Shown here: piece by piece, positions 9,182-18,219 of the stretch
Layout: the number at the start of each line of letters is the position of its first letter
Numbering within the stretch: the stretch's first letter is position 1
NCBI RefSeq assembly: GCF_021088345.1
Contig: NZ_CP088156.1
Coordinates: forward strand, 6,448,001 to 6,512,000
From: Bradyrhizobium ontarionense
GTDB taxonomy: Bacteria; Pseudomonadota; Alphaproteobacteria; Rhizobiales; Xanthobacteraceae
DNA length: 64,000 bases
Direction of reading: 5' to 3'
Made by a program: the position numbers and the translations under genes
Notes under the pieces: generated by a model
Told to the model about the DNA's origin: nothing
Seen by the model: only the letters and a program-made list of their open reading frames with translations
The model's database searches: none

Positions 9182-9652
9182 GCATCTCTCCCCCCTAGCG
9201 ACTTGCGCGCTTGAGGCGAGCTTGTGCCCGTTTGATGTGAACGGTAATTTTGCACCGCGAAACGGTCAGATCACGAGAGCTGTCGTATGCGGAAACTCCA
9301 TTTGCGCGCCGCTGGGAGTTGTCGGGTTCTATCGAGCCCATCCTGCTGCTGTTGATTCGATGGGTGGAAAAGGAGCGCAGTCCCCATTCGGCGCGGGAGG
9401 TGACGGAGGAAGTGGACTGTACGGTGGAGGTGGCGGCGCCGTTGGTGCGTGCAGACAGTTGGAGACCGGCGGGCTGATCTGCGAAGGCAGCGGTGGAGGT
9501 GGCGGAGGCGGGATTGCCGGTGGAGGTGATGGAGGATCTACATCATCGGCGGTGGGTGGGAAGGGGGCGCGACCGAGACAATAAGGAGCGAGCGGCTCCT
9601 TCCTCGGGTACAGATAGCGCTTGCGAGCACCTCTTAGACTAGAGGTTGGTCG
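9182..9652. other. Low-confidence region: duplicated upstream sequence and a glycine-rich open frame
   Basis: Bases up to about 9296 are the duplicated upstream region of the small gene. A plus-strand frame ending at 9584 is extremely Gly-rich in its last 75 residues (GGDGGSGLYGGGGG, GSGGGGGGG). A hairpin with stem AAGGAGC/GCTCCTT (9583-9601) starts at the stop codon of that frame. This could be a small Gly-rich protein, but the start is unclear and the composition may be chance in GC-rich DNA, so it is not called as a gene. Confidence 0.3.
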
Positions 9653-10090
9653 GTGCGGACGGTCGATCAGATAATGGGCGGAGCAAACTCGTTCATCGAT
9701 CGAATGAGCGATGGGCTAAAAGTAGTGGGCTCCGGAAATACGGCCGGCCTGATTGGTATGATCGCGGCGCTCAACAGCATCCAGTCAGGCCATGCGGAGA
9801 CTGTTAATCTACTAAAGCCGGCTGCAATTATATTTGCTCTCGGCATCTTCCTATTTTCGGGCGGGTATCTGTTCTTGATGTACTCGTACGCATATTTGGA
9901 AAGCTACCTTGCTAAGCTTTATCCGAACTTGAACCCAATGCCGGACGAAGATGTTCGAGTTGAGCAGGCCGAGCCAGCTAAAGTCGCCAGTGTTTCTTAT
10001 ATGCACTGGTCTATCTTGTGTGGGCTGGCATCAACCTTTGTTTTCTTTTGTGGTTTCGTAACCGCGTTCACCGCGCTTGTCCGATATTAA
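9653..10090 (+). CDS. Small two-helix membrane protein of unknown function
   Basis: A 145-residue product starting with GTG (an ATG eight codons in, at 9674, is an alternative). Hydrophobic helices lie at about 56-80 and 119-142, separated by an acidic loop (NPMPDEDVRVEQAEP). Codon use is clearly more AT-rich than its neighbours, which suggests horizontal origin. No signal peptide and no recognisable motif. It stands alone between a decayed small gene and a long gene-free stretch. Confidence 0.65.
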   Translation: MRTVDQIMGGANSFIDRMSDGLKVVGSGNTAGLIGMIAALNSIQSGHAETVNLLKPAAIIFALGIFLFSGGYLFLMYSYAYLESYLAKLYPNLNPMPDEDVRVEQAEPAKVASVSYMHWSILCGLASTFVFFCGFVTAFTALVRY

Positions 10091-10973
10091 GTATCTGGCT
10101 GCGCGGTCGCACCTTACATCGGCGTGTAATCGTATCGACGGTGCATTCCTCCGACAGTCCAAGCCTCGTTTTCACCCGCCATCCCAATCGCTTGTTCTCT
10201 TTCAAGATCCCACTGCAAAAATATTTCTCTTTTGATTTTCAGAAATTTATGCTCTACTCCACGCATCCCGCCTCATGCAGAGGGCGTACGCGTCGTCACG
10301 ATACGTGGAGGTGGGCTGCGATGGACGTCGATTGCTGTGCCGGACGGGCGCATGCGGTCACGGACGGCGAAGTCGTGTGGTCCCGGCCTCCCGATGCTGA
10401 GGTCAAGCCCGCTGCTGATGCGATAGCAGCAGCGCGGGTGATGGGGGCAACAGAGCCCGGTCCCCAAGGAGAGCACGAAGGACACCGTAAAACTATCGCG
10501 CAGGGAGGGCCGGGTCGTCCGGCTGAACCTGTGGTACCTGCCGCCTGCATTTTTTTCGCAGGCGGGCCACGGGCCTCAGTCGAGGTCCGGCCTTCCCTGC
10601 GCCTCTCGCGTTTCGATGGGCGCGTGACCAACGCATCCCTCGGGCTCACCAAGCCGCGAGATCGTGCGCGCGTGCCTGACACGTCTTGCCGCGGCTGTTT
10701 GACAATCTGAATGACGAAACTTGATAATCGGCGGCCTGCGCTTGTGAAGACGGCGGCGAGGCTCTGCCCACGTAAGAGCAGTTGCTGGAACCTGATGTCT
10801 TGATCGGAACGACGTGTCGGCGTGGATCGGGATGGTGAGACGGCATGGCGCCGCCGCGGGCGGCGCCGCCGTACCGGCCTCTCAACCCGCGCAAAAAAAA
10901 GCCGATCGCCGCATGTCGTCTCGGCCTTGTCCTGTTCGTCTTTCAGCCGGACGATGGGGAACGGAGACGAAGG
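10091..10973. other. Gene-free stretch with two strong inverted repeats
   Basis: About 880 bases with no frame I can support; the long minus-strand frame that covers it is antisense to the transporter downstream. It holds an 8-bp hairpin CCGCCTGC/GCAGGCGG around a T-rich loop (10541-10565) and a 9-bp hairpin GGCGCCGCC/GGCGGCGCC with a 3-base loop (10847-10867). The latter sits about 105 bp before the transporter start. Confidence 0.5.
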
Positions 10974-12200
10974 ATGACTACAGCGCGCTATCGTTGGGTG
11001 ATCGTGGCCGCCGGAGGCCTGTTGGGCTGCGTCGCGGTCGGCGGCATGTTCTCGTTGCCGGTGTTCCTCAAGCCCATCGCGCTCGACACCGGCTGGTCGG
11101 TGGCCGGGGTGTCCAGTGCGATGACGATCGGCTTCCTGGCCATGGCGTTCACGAGCATGGGCTGGGGCACGCTGTCCGACCGGATCGGGCCGCGTCCCGT
11201 GGTGCTGACCGGTTCGATCCTGCTCGCCGCCAGCCTGGCGCTGGCGAGCCTTTCGCCCTCGCTGCTCACTTTCCAGCTGCTGTTCGGCCTGATGGTCGGC
11301 GGCGCGACCGCCGCGATCTTCGCGCCGATGATGGCAACGGTGACCGGATGGTTCGACACCCATCGCAGCCTCGCCGTCTCGCTGGTCTCCGCCGGCATGG
11401 GCGTGGCGCCGATGACCATGTCGCCGCTCGCGGCCTGGCTGGTCTCGACCTATGACTGGCGGACCTCGATGCAGTGCATCGCCGCCGTGGTCGCGGCGAT
11501 CATGATTCCGGTGTCGCTGCTGGTGCGGCGCCCGCCGGCGCCCGAGCGCGGCGACGCCGCCCTGTCCAGAGACGACGCGGCGCCCGCCGAGATGACGTTG
11601 TCCGCAGCGGTGCGCTCGCCGCAATTCGTGATCCTGCTCGCCACCAACTTCTTCTGCTGCGCTACGCATTCGGGCCCGATCATCCACACCGTGAGCTACG
11701 CGGTCTCTTGCGGGATCCCACTGATGGCGGCCGTGACGATCTATAGCGTCGAGGGCCTGGCAGGCCTCTTCGGCCGGATCGTCTTTGGTCTGCTCGGCGA
11801 CCGCTTCGGCGCCAAGCGCGTGCTGGTCCTCGGCCTGCTCGCGCAGGCGTTCGGCGCGCTGGCCTACGTGTTCGTGCGCGAGCTTGCAGCATTCTACTCC
11901 GTCGCCGCGCTGTTCGGCTTCATCTATGCCGGCACCATGCCGCTTTATGCCGCGATCGCGCGGGAGAATTTTCCGCAAGCGATCATGGGCACGGTCATCG
12001 GCGGAACGGCCATGGCCGGCAGCCTGGGCATGGCGACAGGCCCCTTGGCCGGCGGCCTGATCTACGACGCCTTCGCGAGCTACACGTGGCTCTATGTCGG
12101 CTCCTGGCTGATGGGCCTCGGCGCCTTCGTGATCGCCATGACGTTCAGGCCGTTTCCCAGGACGCCGGCGGCCCCCATGCCAGCGCAGGCATCGGCCTGA
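10974..12200 (+). CDS. MFS transporter (12-helix)
   Basis: A 408-residue major facilitator: two groups of six hydrophobic helices, the MFS loop 2-3 signature as GWGTLSDRIGPRP and its second-half copy as VFGLLGDRFGAKR. The central loop (about residues 185-215, RRPPAPERGDAAL) is hydrophilic. The ATG at 10974 is preferred over upstream in-frame Mets because homology-like sequence begins there and a GGAGACG precedes it. It resembles the oxalate/formate antiporter and monocarboxylate-type MFS group; substrate not predictable. Monocistronic. Confidence 0.88.
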   Translation: MTTARYRWVIVAAGGLLGCVAVGGMFSLPVFLKPIALDTGWSVAGVSSAMTIGFLAMAFTSMGWGTLSDRIGPRPVVLTGSILLAASLALASLSPSLLTFQLLFGLMVGGATAAIFAPMMATVTGWFDTHRSLAVSLVSAGMGVAPMTMSPLAAWLVSTYDWRTSMQCIAAVVAAIMIPVSLLVRRPPAPERGDAALSRDDAAPAEMTLSAAVRSPQFVILLATNFFCCATHSGPIIHTVSYAVSCGIPLMAAVTIYSVEGLAGLFGRIVFGLLGDRFGAKRVLVLGLLAQAFGALAYVFVRELAAFYSVAALFGFIYAGTMPLYAAIARENFPQAIMGTVIGGTAMAGSLGMATGPLAGGLIYDAFASYTWLYVGSWLMGLGAFVIAMTFRPFPRTPAAPMPAQASA

Positions 12201-12267
12201 GACCGATCGCATCGAAGCGGAAAGGGATCTCTTCCACGTCATTGAAGAATACTTGATCCGCAGGCCT

Positions 12268-12292
12268 GGAACTCCAGTAATGCACGCGGGTT
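12268..12292 (+). promoter_or_regulatory. EcfG-type (general stress) promoter
   Basis: GGAAC at 12268-12272, exactly 16 bases, then GGTT at 12289-12292. This matches the alphaproteobacterial EcfG consensus GGAAC-N16/17-cGTT except one base. It lies 38 bases before the start of the exported peptide gene at 12330. Confidence 0.6.
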
Positions 12293-12329
12293 GGGCGTGC
12301 GTGAGGTTCAACCTGATGGAGATCGATTC

Positions 12330-12542
12330 ATGAAGAAGACACAGCTCGCCATTGCCGCGCTCGTTGCAGCAGGCCTCGCGGTCGTTCCGCTCGCTGCCGA
12401 AGCGAAGCATCATAAGAAGCATCATGCGTCGACCTCGTCGCAGACGACCGGCACCGACATGAAGTCCGGCGGCAGTGCCAATCCGTCGAGCCAGGGCAAT
12501 GTCGCCCCGGGCACCAACCAGGCTGGCAGCATGTCCAAGTAG
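12330..12542 (+). CDS. Small secreted Lys/His/Ser-rich peptide, stress-type
   Basis: A 70-residue product with a clear Sec signal peptide (MKKTQLAIAALVAAGLA..., cleavage near AEA at about 25). The mature part is hydrophilic, with a His/Lys cluster (KHHKKHHAS) and a Ser/Gly/Asn-rich tail. GGAG precedes the ATG. Short periplasmic peptides like this are common in Bradyrhizobium and often stress-controlled; the EcfG-like promoter just upstream supports that. The molecular role is unknown; the His cluster could bind metal. Confidence 0.72.
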   Translation: MKKTQLAIAALVAAGLAVVPLAAEAKHHKKHHASTSSQTTGTDMKSGGSANPSSQGNVAPGTNQAGSMSK

Positions 12543-12959
12543 GATTCAAGGTCGGTCTGATTTCAGCGTCAGGAAAGCTCCGTGCATGGGGCTCTCCTGG
12601 CGCTTCATGGAGCGAGGTTATGACAAGAGGTTATGACAGATCGTCGCCGCCTAAGCGAGGTTGCCGCGCGTGTGGTCAAGACGTTCGGTACGCGGCGTGT
12701 TGCCACGAGGAAACGCACGTCGTTGCTGCAAGGTCTATCTTTCGGTCACGGGAGCGAACTCGCCCAACATTGCCATTCGGAGCTCTAGTCGCCAAACGAC
12801 CCGGGTGCAGGGTGCCGGCTTTCTCCAGTCCCGGACATTTTTTCAAGTCCCGGACATTGCGATGGGATATGTCGCCTCAGCCTGCGCGCGCGATATTTCA
12901 GCCGGCGCACATGAGCCGTCGCGCCCGGTTCGCTCGCGACGGCGCTTCGGCATTGCCGA
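12543..12959. other. Gene-free stretch with hairpin after the secreted peptide
   Basis: About 415 bases. A near-perfect 12-bp stem (CAGGAAAGCTCC pairing with GGGGCTCTCCTG, 12570-12599, 6-base loop) may end transcription of the secreted peptide gene, though no T-run follows. A 13-base direct repeat AGTCCCGGACATT occurs twice around 12831-12857. No gene supported. Confidence 0.4.
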
Positions 12960-13202
12960 TCACTTCGAAGCCTGCTTGATCTTGTGATCCAGATGCCCGG
13001 TGCCGTGATCCCTGCGCAACTGGCTGAGCGACGTTTCGTTGAGCTGAAGCAGTACATCGCTGAGTTTCGTCGTATCTGGATAGCCGGCCGCGAAAGGCTT
13101 GCCGTAAATCGTGCGCAACGTCCCGACCAGCGTATTGCCGTGCTTCTTGCTGATCTCGCCATCCTTGTCCCGGTGGCGGCCGTCGAGGCCCGGTTCCTTC
13201 AT
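12960..13202 (-). CDS. Small hydrophilic protein (intact member of a duplicated pair)
   Basis: An 80-residue product: a polar N-terminus (GLDGRHRDKDGEISKKHGN), a conserved-looking core TTKLSDVLLQLNETSLSQLRRDH and a basic end. No membrane segment. A GGGAGAGACGC site precedes the ATG. The core repeated with few substitutions in the decayed copy at 8945-9181 shows the frame is real. The polar repeat-like DGxxxDKDGEISxKHGNT segment is reminiscent of short DNA-associated or hypoxia-type small proteins, but I cannot name a family. Confidence 0.68.
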   Translation of the reverse strand: MKEPGLDGRHRDKDGEISKKHGNTLVGTLRTIYGKPFAAGYPDTTKLSDVLLQLNETSLSQLRRDHGTGHLDHKIKQASK

Positions 13203-13680
13203 GCGTCTCTCCCATTTGTGCGACTTACACGTTTGGGGAGAGCTTGCGCTCAATTGATATGGTTGGCAACGCTGCGGTGCGAAACGACGGAGCCTCGAGA
13301 ACTGTCGGATGCCGAAAGCTGATCTGCCGGAGTCGCTCCAATCCGGTGTTCCGCAGCGGGCGCGATCAAAAGGCATTGCGCTTTTATTTTTCCGAAATTT
13401 CGCTCGGCTCCCTGTGAGTGCTGATCGACAATTGAAGGACGAGACTTGGTGTCGGGTCTGCGCCCGGCACGACCGAGAGATGGAGCTGTCAGTGCTCAAG
13501 AAGACCTCGTTGAGCCCACGCTACGACGGCGGCGGGCGAAGCGTGGTGCCCTGGATGTTGCGGCCGGCTGTCACCCACGACGAAGTTGATAGGCCCATCG
13601 CGCATTGTGCCAACAATCGTGTCGTGACGACAAATGGACAGGCGTCGATGCGGAGCGTGCGGAGACGATCGTCTTCGGCA
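13203..13680. other. Gene-free stretch
   Basis: About 480 bases; the first 110 are the duplicated upstream region of the small gene. The plus-strand open frame running through it continues antisense into the synthetase gene and is not supported. Confidence 0.4.
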
Positions 13681-15735
13681 TCAACTGCCGGATATCAGCT
13701 GCAAATGGTTCTGGGCGAACGCGATGTACCAGTCCAGGCATCCGGGATTGGCCATCGCATCGCGATTGATAACCTTATCGATGGGCTGACCGAGCAGGAG
13801 CTTCTTGATCGGCAGCTCCTGCTTCTTGCCGGAGAGCGTGCGCGGTATCTCAGCAACGGCAAAGACGTCATCAGGAACAAACCGGCGCGACAAACCAGCT
13901 TCCACGGCCTTGTTGATCTTCACCTTCATCTCAGCATCAAGGGCTACGCCGTCACCTAGCACCACGAACAACGGCATGTAGCTTTCGCGGCCGAGATATT
14001 CGAGGTCGACGACGAGCGAGTCCAGCACCTCGGGCAAGGCCTCGATCGCCGAGTACAGCTCGCTTGTCCCCATCCGTAGGCCATGGCGATTGATCGTCGC
14101 GTCACTGCGGCCATAGATCACGCAGGATCCGTCCGGATGGACCTTCAGCCAGTCACCGTGGCGCCAGACCGGGCCGCGTCCAGTGCCGTCGAAGTTGTCC
14201 GGGAAGGTCTCGAAATAGCTGGCGCGGTAGCGCGCCCCGTCGGGATCGTTCCAGAAATACAGCGGCATCGACGGCATCGGCTCAGTACAGACGAGTTCAC
14301 CGACTTCGTCGATGACGGCCTCGCCGCGGTCGTTGAAGGCTTCGACGGCCGCGCCAAGAAGGCGGCACTGCATCGCGCCCGGCGTCTGCGGCAATTCTCG
14401 ATTGCCGCCGATGAAGGCTCCGGCGAAATCCGTGCCGCCCGAGATGTTGGCCCACCACATGTCCGACTGGGGCTGGCTGCCGTTGCTGCGCGAGAGCACA
14501 GAAAATCGCCTGTTGAACCAGGCTTGCGTATCGGCACTGAGGGGCGATCCTGTCGAGCCGAGGCAACGAAGACGCGACAGATCGCCCGCGGCCGCCAGAT
14601 CGATCTCCGCCTTCGCGCAACTGGCGAAGAACGCGGCGCCTGCGCCAAAGAAGGTCGATTGCGAGTTGGCCACGAAGCGCCACAGCGTGGTCCAGTCCGG
14701 GCTATCCTTGGGACCGGCCGGGCTGCCATCGAAGATGCAGCACGTGGTGCCGCTCAACAGACCGCCGACCTGGCTGTTCCACATGATCCAGCCCGTCGAG
14801 CTGTACCAGTGGTAGCGCTCACCGAACGAATTCGGATGGTAGGAACAGCCGACGTCGTTGTGCAGCCCCAGCAGTGGCAGCGCCACGATGATGATTCCGC
14901 CATGGCCATGGACGATGGGTTTGGGCAAGCCGGTGGTGCCGCTCGAATAGACGATCCAGAGCGGATGGTCGAAGGGCAGCCAGTCCGGCTCGAACGCGTT
15001 GACTGCGCCTCCGGTCCTGGCGAGGACGTCCGAAAGCAGGGCGTTGGCGACGGTTTGGGCGCAGCTGCCGTCTGAGTGCAGGATGAAGTGCTCGACCGTC
15101 GGCAGAGATCGCAGCAGTTCATCGATGACGCCGCGACGGTCATGCCGCCGCCCGGCGTAAGTGACGGCGTCGCAGGCGATCAGCACCTTTGGCGCGATCT
15201 GCTTGAACCGGTCGACGACGGCGGGCGCCGCCATATCCGGGGCGCAAACGCTCCAGGTCGCTCCGATGCTCGCGGCAGCCAGAAACGCGATGATGGTCTC
15301 GGGAATGTTGGGCAGATACGCCGCGACCCGGTCCCCGGGCTGCACGCCCTGATCCCGCAGGTGGATGGCCAGAGCGGCGGCCTTCCTGCGCAGCTCCGGC
15401 CATGTCGTTTCCGCAAGCTTGCCGCTCTCGTCGCCGCTGACGATCGCAGGCAGGCCCGCCGCATGCGCCGCTTCGGCATGTCGGAACACCTGCCGGGCAT
15501 AGTTGACCGAAGCGCCCGGAAACCAGACGGCGCCCGGCATCCTGCGCTCGCCGAGCACGGCTGAGAACGGCGTCGGCGATTGCAGGTCATAGTAGTCCCA
15601 GATGCTGCGCCAGAAGCCGTCGAGGTCACGAACCGACCATTGCCGCATGTCCTCGAAGCCTTCGAAGTGCAGACCACGGTTGTCCTTCAGCCATTTGCGA
15701 TAGAGCGAGATCTGAGGGACGTGGGGAGGTGTCAT
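13681..15735 (-). CDS. aacS: Acetoacetyl-CoA synthetase (acetoacetate-CoA ligase)
   Basis: A 684-residue member of the ANL adenylating family that activates acetoacetate to acetoacetyl-CoA with ATP in the cytosol. Seen: the N-terminal ACS-type region (WDYYDLQSPTPFSAVL, MPGAVWFPGASVNYARQVF), the P-loop YSSGTTGLPKPIVHGHGG, the adenine motif of the GGTDFAG type and the late GRSDATINRHGLRMGTSE and KKQELPIKKLL segments. The length fits the family. The ATG at 15735 is chosen by alignment with the usual N-terminus; a start at 15816 is possible. It is downstream of, and probably cotranscribed with, the TetR gene. The enzyme links to poly-hydroxybutyrate and ketone use. Confidence 0.92.
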   Translation of the reverse strand: MTPPHVPQISLYRKWLKDNRGLHFEGFEDMRQWSVRDLDGFWRSIWDYYDLQSPTPFSAVLGERRMPGAVWFPGASVNYARQVFRHAEAAHAAGLPAIVSGDESGKLAETTWPELRRKAAALAIHLRDQGVQPGDRVAAYLPNIPETIIAFLAAASIGATWSVCAPDMAAPAVVDRFKQIAPKVLIACDAVTYAGRRHDRRGVIDELLRSLPTVEHFILHSDGSCAQTVANALLSDVLARTGGAVNAFEPDWLPFDHPLWIVYSSGTTGLPKPIVHGHGGIIIVALPLLGLHNDVGCSYHPNSFGERYHWYSSTGWIMWNSQVGGLLSGTTCCIFDGSPAGPKDSPDWTTLWRFVANSQSTFFGAGAAFFASCAKAEIDLAAAGDLSRLRCLGSTGSPLSADTQAWFNRRFSVLSRSNGSQPQSDMWWANISGGTDFAGAFIGGNRELPQTPGAMQCRLLGAAVEAFNDRGEAVIDEVGELVCTEPMPSMPLYFWNDPDGARYRASYFETFPDNFDGTGRGPVWRHGDWLKVHPDGSCVIYGRSDATINRHGLRMGTSELYSAIEALPEVLDSLVVDLEYLGRESYMPLFVVLGDGVALDAEMKVKINKAVEAGLSRRFVPDDVFAVAEIPRTLSGKKQELPIKKLLLGQPIDKVINRDAMANPGCLDWYIAFAQNHLQLISGS

Positions 15736-15850
15736 GGTCGGTTCCGGCTGCGTGGTGTCGTCTCGAGGGCAACGTGCGTCGCTGCACAAGTTCACTGAGA
15801 TGTCGCCATGCGGCATTCCGGGGCGTTGGATGCCGCGTCCCTGGGCGTAC

Positions 15851-16543
15851 TCATTTTAGCTTCCGTTTCCGGCGTTTGTAGAGGGCGGTGAAGCCGCCCG
15901 CCATGAAGGTCACGAACCGCTCGCGAACCGCTGCAAAATCGTCGGACGCGCACAAATTGTCGGACAGCCGGTCGATCCGGCCGGTCCGTGACAGGACCAG
16001 CGAATAGGCGCCGGAGGTGAACTGGAAGCTCCAGAAAAGATCCTCAGGGCTCGCGTCGGGCAACGCCTTCCGCAGGAGGCGGATGAGGCGCAGCACGAGA
16101 GGATCGAAATAGGTGTCCATCATCTCGGCGCCATAGCCGGGTGCGTTGTTCACCTGCGCGAAGATCCGGCCGAAGTGGCGCCAGCCGTCCTCGTCATTCA
16201 GGTAGACCTCGAACGCGCCGTCGTAATAGGCGCGAAGCGCGCCTTCGACGGTCGGACGGTCCCCGACCTTCGCTTCGTAGGCGTCCAGCTCGGCGGTCCG
16301 CACCGCCACCGCATACGCGACACGGCGTTCGAAGACCGCGTCGAACAGCGCCTTCTTGCCCTCGAAGTAGTAGTGGATCAGCGCAGGATGGATGCCCATC
16401 TTGTCGGCGACATCCTTGATGGTCACCCCGAAATAGCCGAGCTGCGCAAACAGCTCTTCGCTGGTGTCGAGGATCAGCTTCACCGTCGTAGCGCGCTGTT
16501 CGGCGCGGGTGCGGCGCCCCTCGAGCTTCGGCCCTGCTGGCAT
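15851..16543 (-). CDS. TetR-family transcriptional regulator
   Basis: A 230-residue repressor. The N-terminal helix-turn-helix (about residues 17-63) reads TVKLILDTSEELFAQLGYFGVTIKDVADKMGI then ALIHYYFEGKKALF, the typical TetR DNA-binding domain. The rest is an all-helical ligand domain. It precedes aacS by 115 bp on the same strand and is divergent from the ABC uptake locus. The 22-bp palindrome at 16664-16685 between the divergent units is the likely operator, so it may control both aacS and the transporter. The inducer is unknown; an acyl-CoA or keto-acid is plausible. Confidence 0.9.
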   Translation of the reverse strand: MPAGPKLEGRRTRAEQRATTVKLILDTSEELFAQLGYFGVTIKDVADKMGIHPALIHYYFEGKKALFDAVFERRVAYAVAVRTAELDAYEAKVGDRPTVEGALRAYYDGAFEVYLNDEDGWRHFGRIFAQVNNAPGYGAEMMDTYFDPLVLRLIRLLRKALPDASPEDLFWSFQFTSGAYSLVLSRTGRIDRLSDNLCASDDFAAVRERFVTFMAGGFTALYKRRKRKLK

Positions 16544-16663
16544 GATCTCCTGCTTCCCTGATCCGGCGCGTCACGGCGGAGGGCGCCATTCCTCCCGTCA
16601 TTCGGGTTCGACGATGAGGGGAAGGGAGGCACAGGGTCAAGCAGGGAGGCGCTCCGCCAACAA

Positions 16664-16685
16664 ATTCATTTAGTGCTAAATGAAT
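16664..16685. promoter_or_regulatory. Candidate TetR operator (perfect palindrome)
   Basis: ATTCATTTA-GTGC-TAAATGAAT: two perfect 9-base arms around 4 bases, conspicuously AT-rich in GC-rich DNA. It lies 121 bp before the TetR start and 177 bp before the binding-protein start, where a divergent promoter would sit. Confidence 0.65.
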
Positions 16686-16861
16686 GAACTTGACCGGATG
16701 CAGCCGCGGCGGTAGTCGTGACCTGGACGCATGCAGCCTGGCAGGCCGCCACGATATGCCCGCACGGTGCACGCCCCGTGGGGTTTCGCACGCGGCACAA
16801 TGAAAAGCGGGCGGCGAACAGCAAACGGCTGACGCCAGATCAGCCGCTCATGGGAGGATAC

Positions 16862-18088
16862 ATGACACCGTTCAAGTCGACGGCCGCTGCCGTCGTGCTG
16901 ATGCTCGGCGCCGCGCTTGCAACACCCGCGCTGGCGCAGAAGAAATACGACACCGGCGCAACCGACACCGAGATCAAGATCGGCCAGACGAATCCATCGA
17001 GCGGGCCGGCTTCCGCCTTTGGCGCCATCGGCAAGGCGGAGGCCGCCTATATCCGCATGATCAACGAGCAGGGCGGGGTCAACGGGCGCAAGATCAACCT
17101 CATCCAGTACGACGACGCCTATAGTCCGCCGAAGACGGTCGAGCAGGTGCGCAGGCTGGTCGAAAGCGATGAGGTGCTCACCACGTTCCAGATCATCGGG
17201 ACGCCGCCGAACGCCGCGGTCCATAAATATCTGAACAGCAAGGGTGTCCCGCAGCTCCTGGCGGGAAGCGGAGCGTCACGCTTCACCGACCCGAAGAACT
17301 TTCCGTGGACGATCTCCGCCAATCCCAACTACCAGTCGGAAGCGCACATCTACGCAAAGTACATTCTGGAGAGCCACCCGGACGCGAAGATCGGCATCCT
17401 CTATCAGAACGACGACCTCGGAAAGGACTACGTCAAGGGCCTGAAGGACGGCCTCGGCGCCAAGGCCGGCACGATGATCGTCAAGGAGCTGTCCTACGAG
17501 CTCTCCGACCCGACGGTCGATTCCCAGATGGTGACGCTGAAAGCGTCGGGCGCCGATCTCTTCTACAACATGTCGACGCCGAAATTCGCCGCGCAATCGA
17601 TCAGGAAGGCCGCCGAGCTCGGCTGGAAGCCCGTGCACATCCTGGAGGTCAACGCGTCGGCCGTGGGGCAGGTGCTTGTCCCGGCAGGCGTCGAGAACGC
17701 CAAGGACATCATCTCGGTCGCCTACGGCAAGGACCCGCTCGATCCGCAATGGGCGAATGACGAAGGCATGAAGCGCTACAAGGCTTTCATGGCGAAATAC
17801 GCACCCGGCGAGGACGCCAACAGCGGCTTCGCCACCTATGGCTACTCGACGGCTGCGTTGCTCGTCCACATCCTGAAGCAATGCGGCGACGAGCTGACGC
17901 GTGCCAACATCATGAAGCAGGCGACCAACATCAAGGGCTTCGTTCCCGATCTGGGGCTGCCCGGGATGTCGATTACGACGAGCCCTGATGATTGGCGCAT
18001 CAACAAGCAATTTCAGATGATGAAATTCGATGGGCAGCGCTGGGTTCTGTCCGGGCCGATTCTGACGGACGACTTCAAGGCGGACTGA
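16862..18088 (+). CDS. ABC transporter periplasmic substrate-binding protein, branched-chain amino-acid type (first copy)
   Basis: A 408-residue periplasmic protein. Sec signal peptide MTPFKSTAAAVVLMLGAALA with cleavage after ALAQ near residue 25, then the Leu/Ile/Val-binding fold (IKIGQTNPSSGPASAFGAIGKA, late GFATYGYSTAALLV). GGGAGG 6 bases before the ATG. First gene of the uptake locus, divergent from tetR/aacS. Ligands in this family range from amino acids to aromatic acids and keto-acids; neighbouring aacS suggests a carboxylic acid but nothing shows which. A nested hairpin follows its stop. Confidence 0.9.
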   Translation: MTPFKSTAAAVVLMLGAALATPALAQKKYDTGATDTEIKIGQTNPSSGPASAFGAIGKAEAAYIRMINEQGGVNGRKINLIQYDDAYSPPKTVEQVRRLVESDEVLTTFQIIGTPPNAAVHKYLNSKGVPQLLAGSGASRFTDPKNFPWTISANPNYQSEAHIYAKYILESHPDAKIGILYQNDDLGKDYVKGLKDGLGAKAGTMIVKELSYELSDPTVDSQMVTLKASGADLFYNMSTPKFAAQSIRKAAELGWKPVHILEVNASAVGQVLVPAGVENAKDIISVAYGKDPLDPQWANDEGMKRYKAFMAKYAPGEDANSGFATYGYSTAALLVHILKQCGDELTRANIMKQATNIKGFVPDLGLPGMSITTSPDDWRINKQFQMMKFDGQRWVLSGPILTDDFKAD

Positions 18089-18093
18089 CGCTG

Positions 18094-18143
18094 CGCCACG
18101 GCGCCGGGGACGAGCGCATGCTCGCGCCTGGTGGGCCGTGGCG
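18094..18143 (+). terminator. Nested hairpin after the first binding-protein gene
   Basis: Outer arms CGCCACGGC (18094-18102) and GCCGTGGCG (18135-18143), inner palindrome CGAGC-GCAT-GCTCG at 18111-18124. No T-run follows, so it is more likely an RNA-stabilising or attenuating structure than a full terminator. Confidence 0.45.
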
Positions 18144-18219
18144 TCGTCGCCTCTCTGGAGCGGCCTGAACCCATGCCTGTACCCGATGTCGCATTCTGTC
18201 CGGCGGAGCGCCCCTTTTG

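Noticed and set aside
9096..9584. Gly-rich plus-strand frame
   Set aside because: Its first part is antisense to the decayed small gene, and the Gly runs can arise from GGN repeats by chance. A hairpin after its stop is suggestive but not enough.
10296..12425. 709-codon open frame on the minus strand
   Set aside because: It is antisense to the MFS transporter gene; its translation is a low-complexity Arg/His/Gly-rich shadow of GC-rich codons.
13309..13959. 216-codon plus-strand frame
   Set aside because: Its second half is antisense to aacS, and there is no ribosome site or motif.
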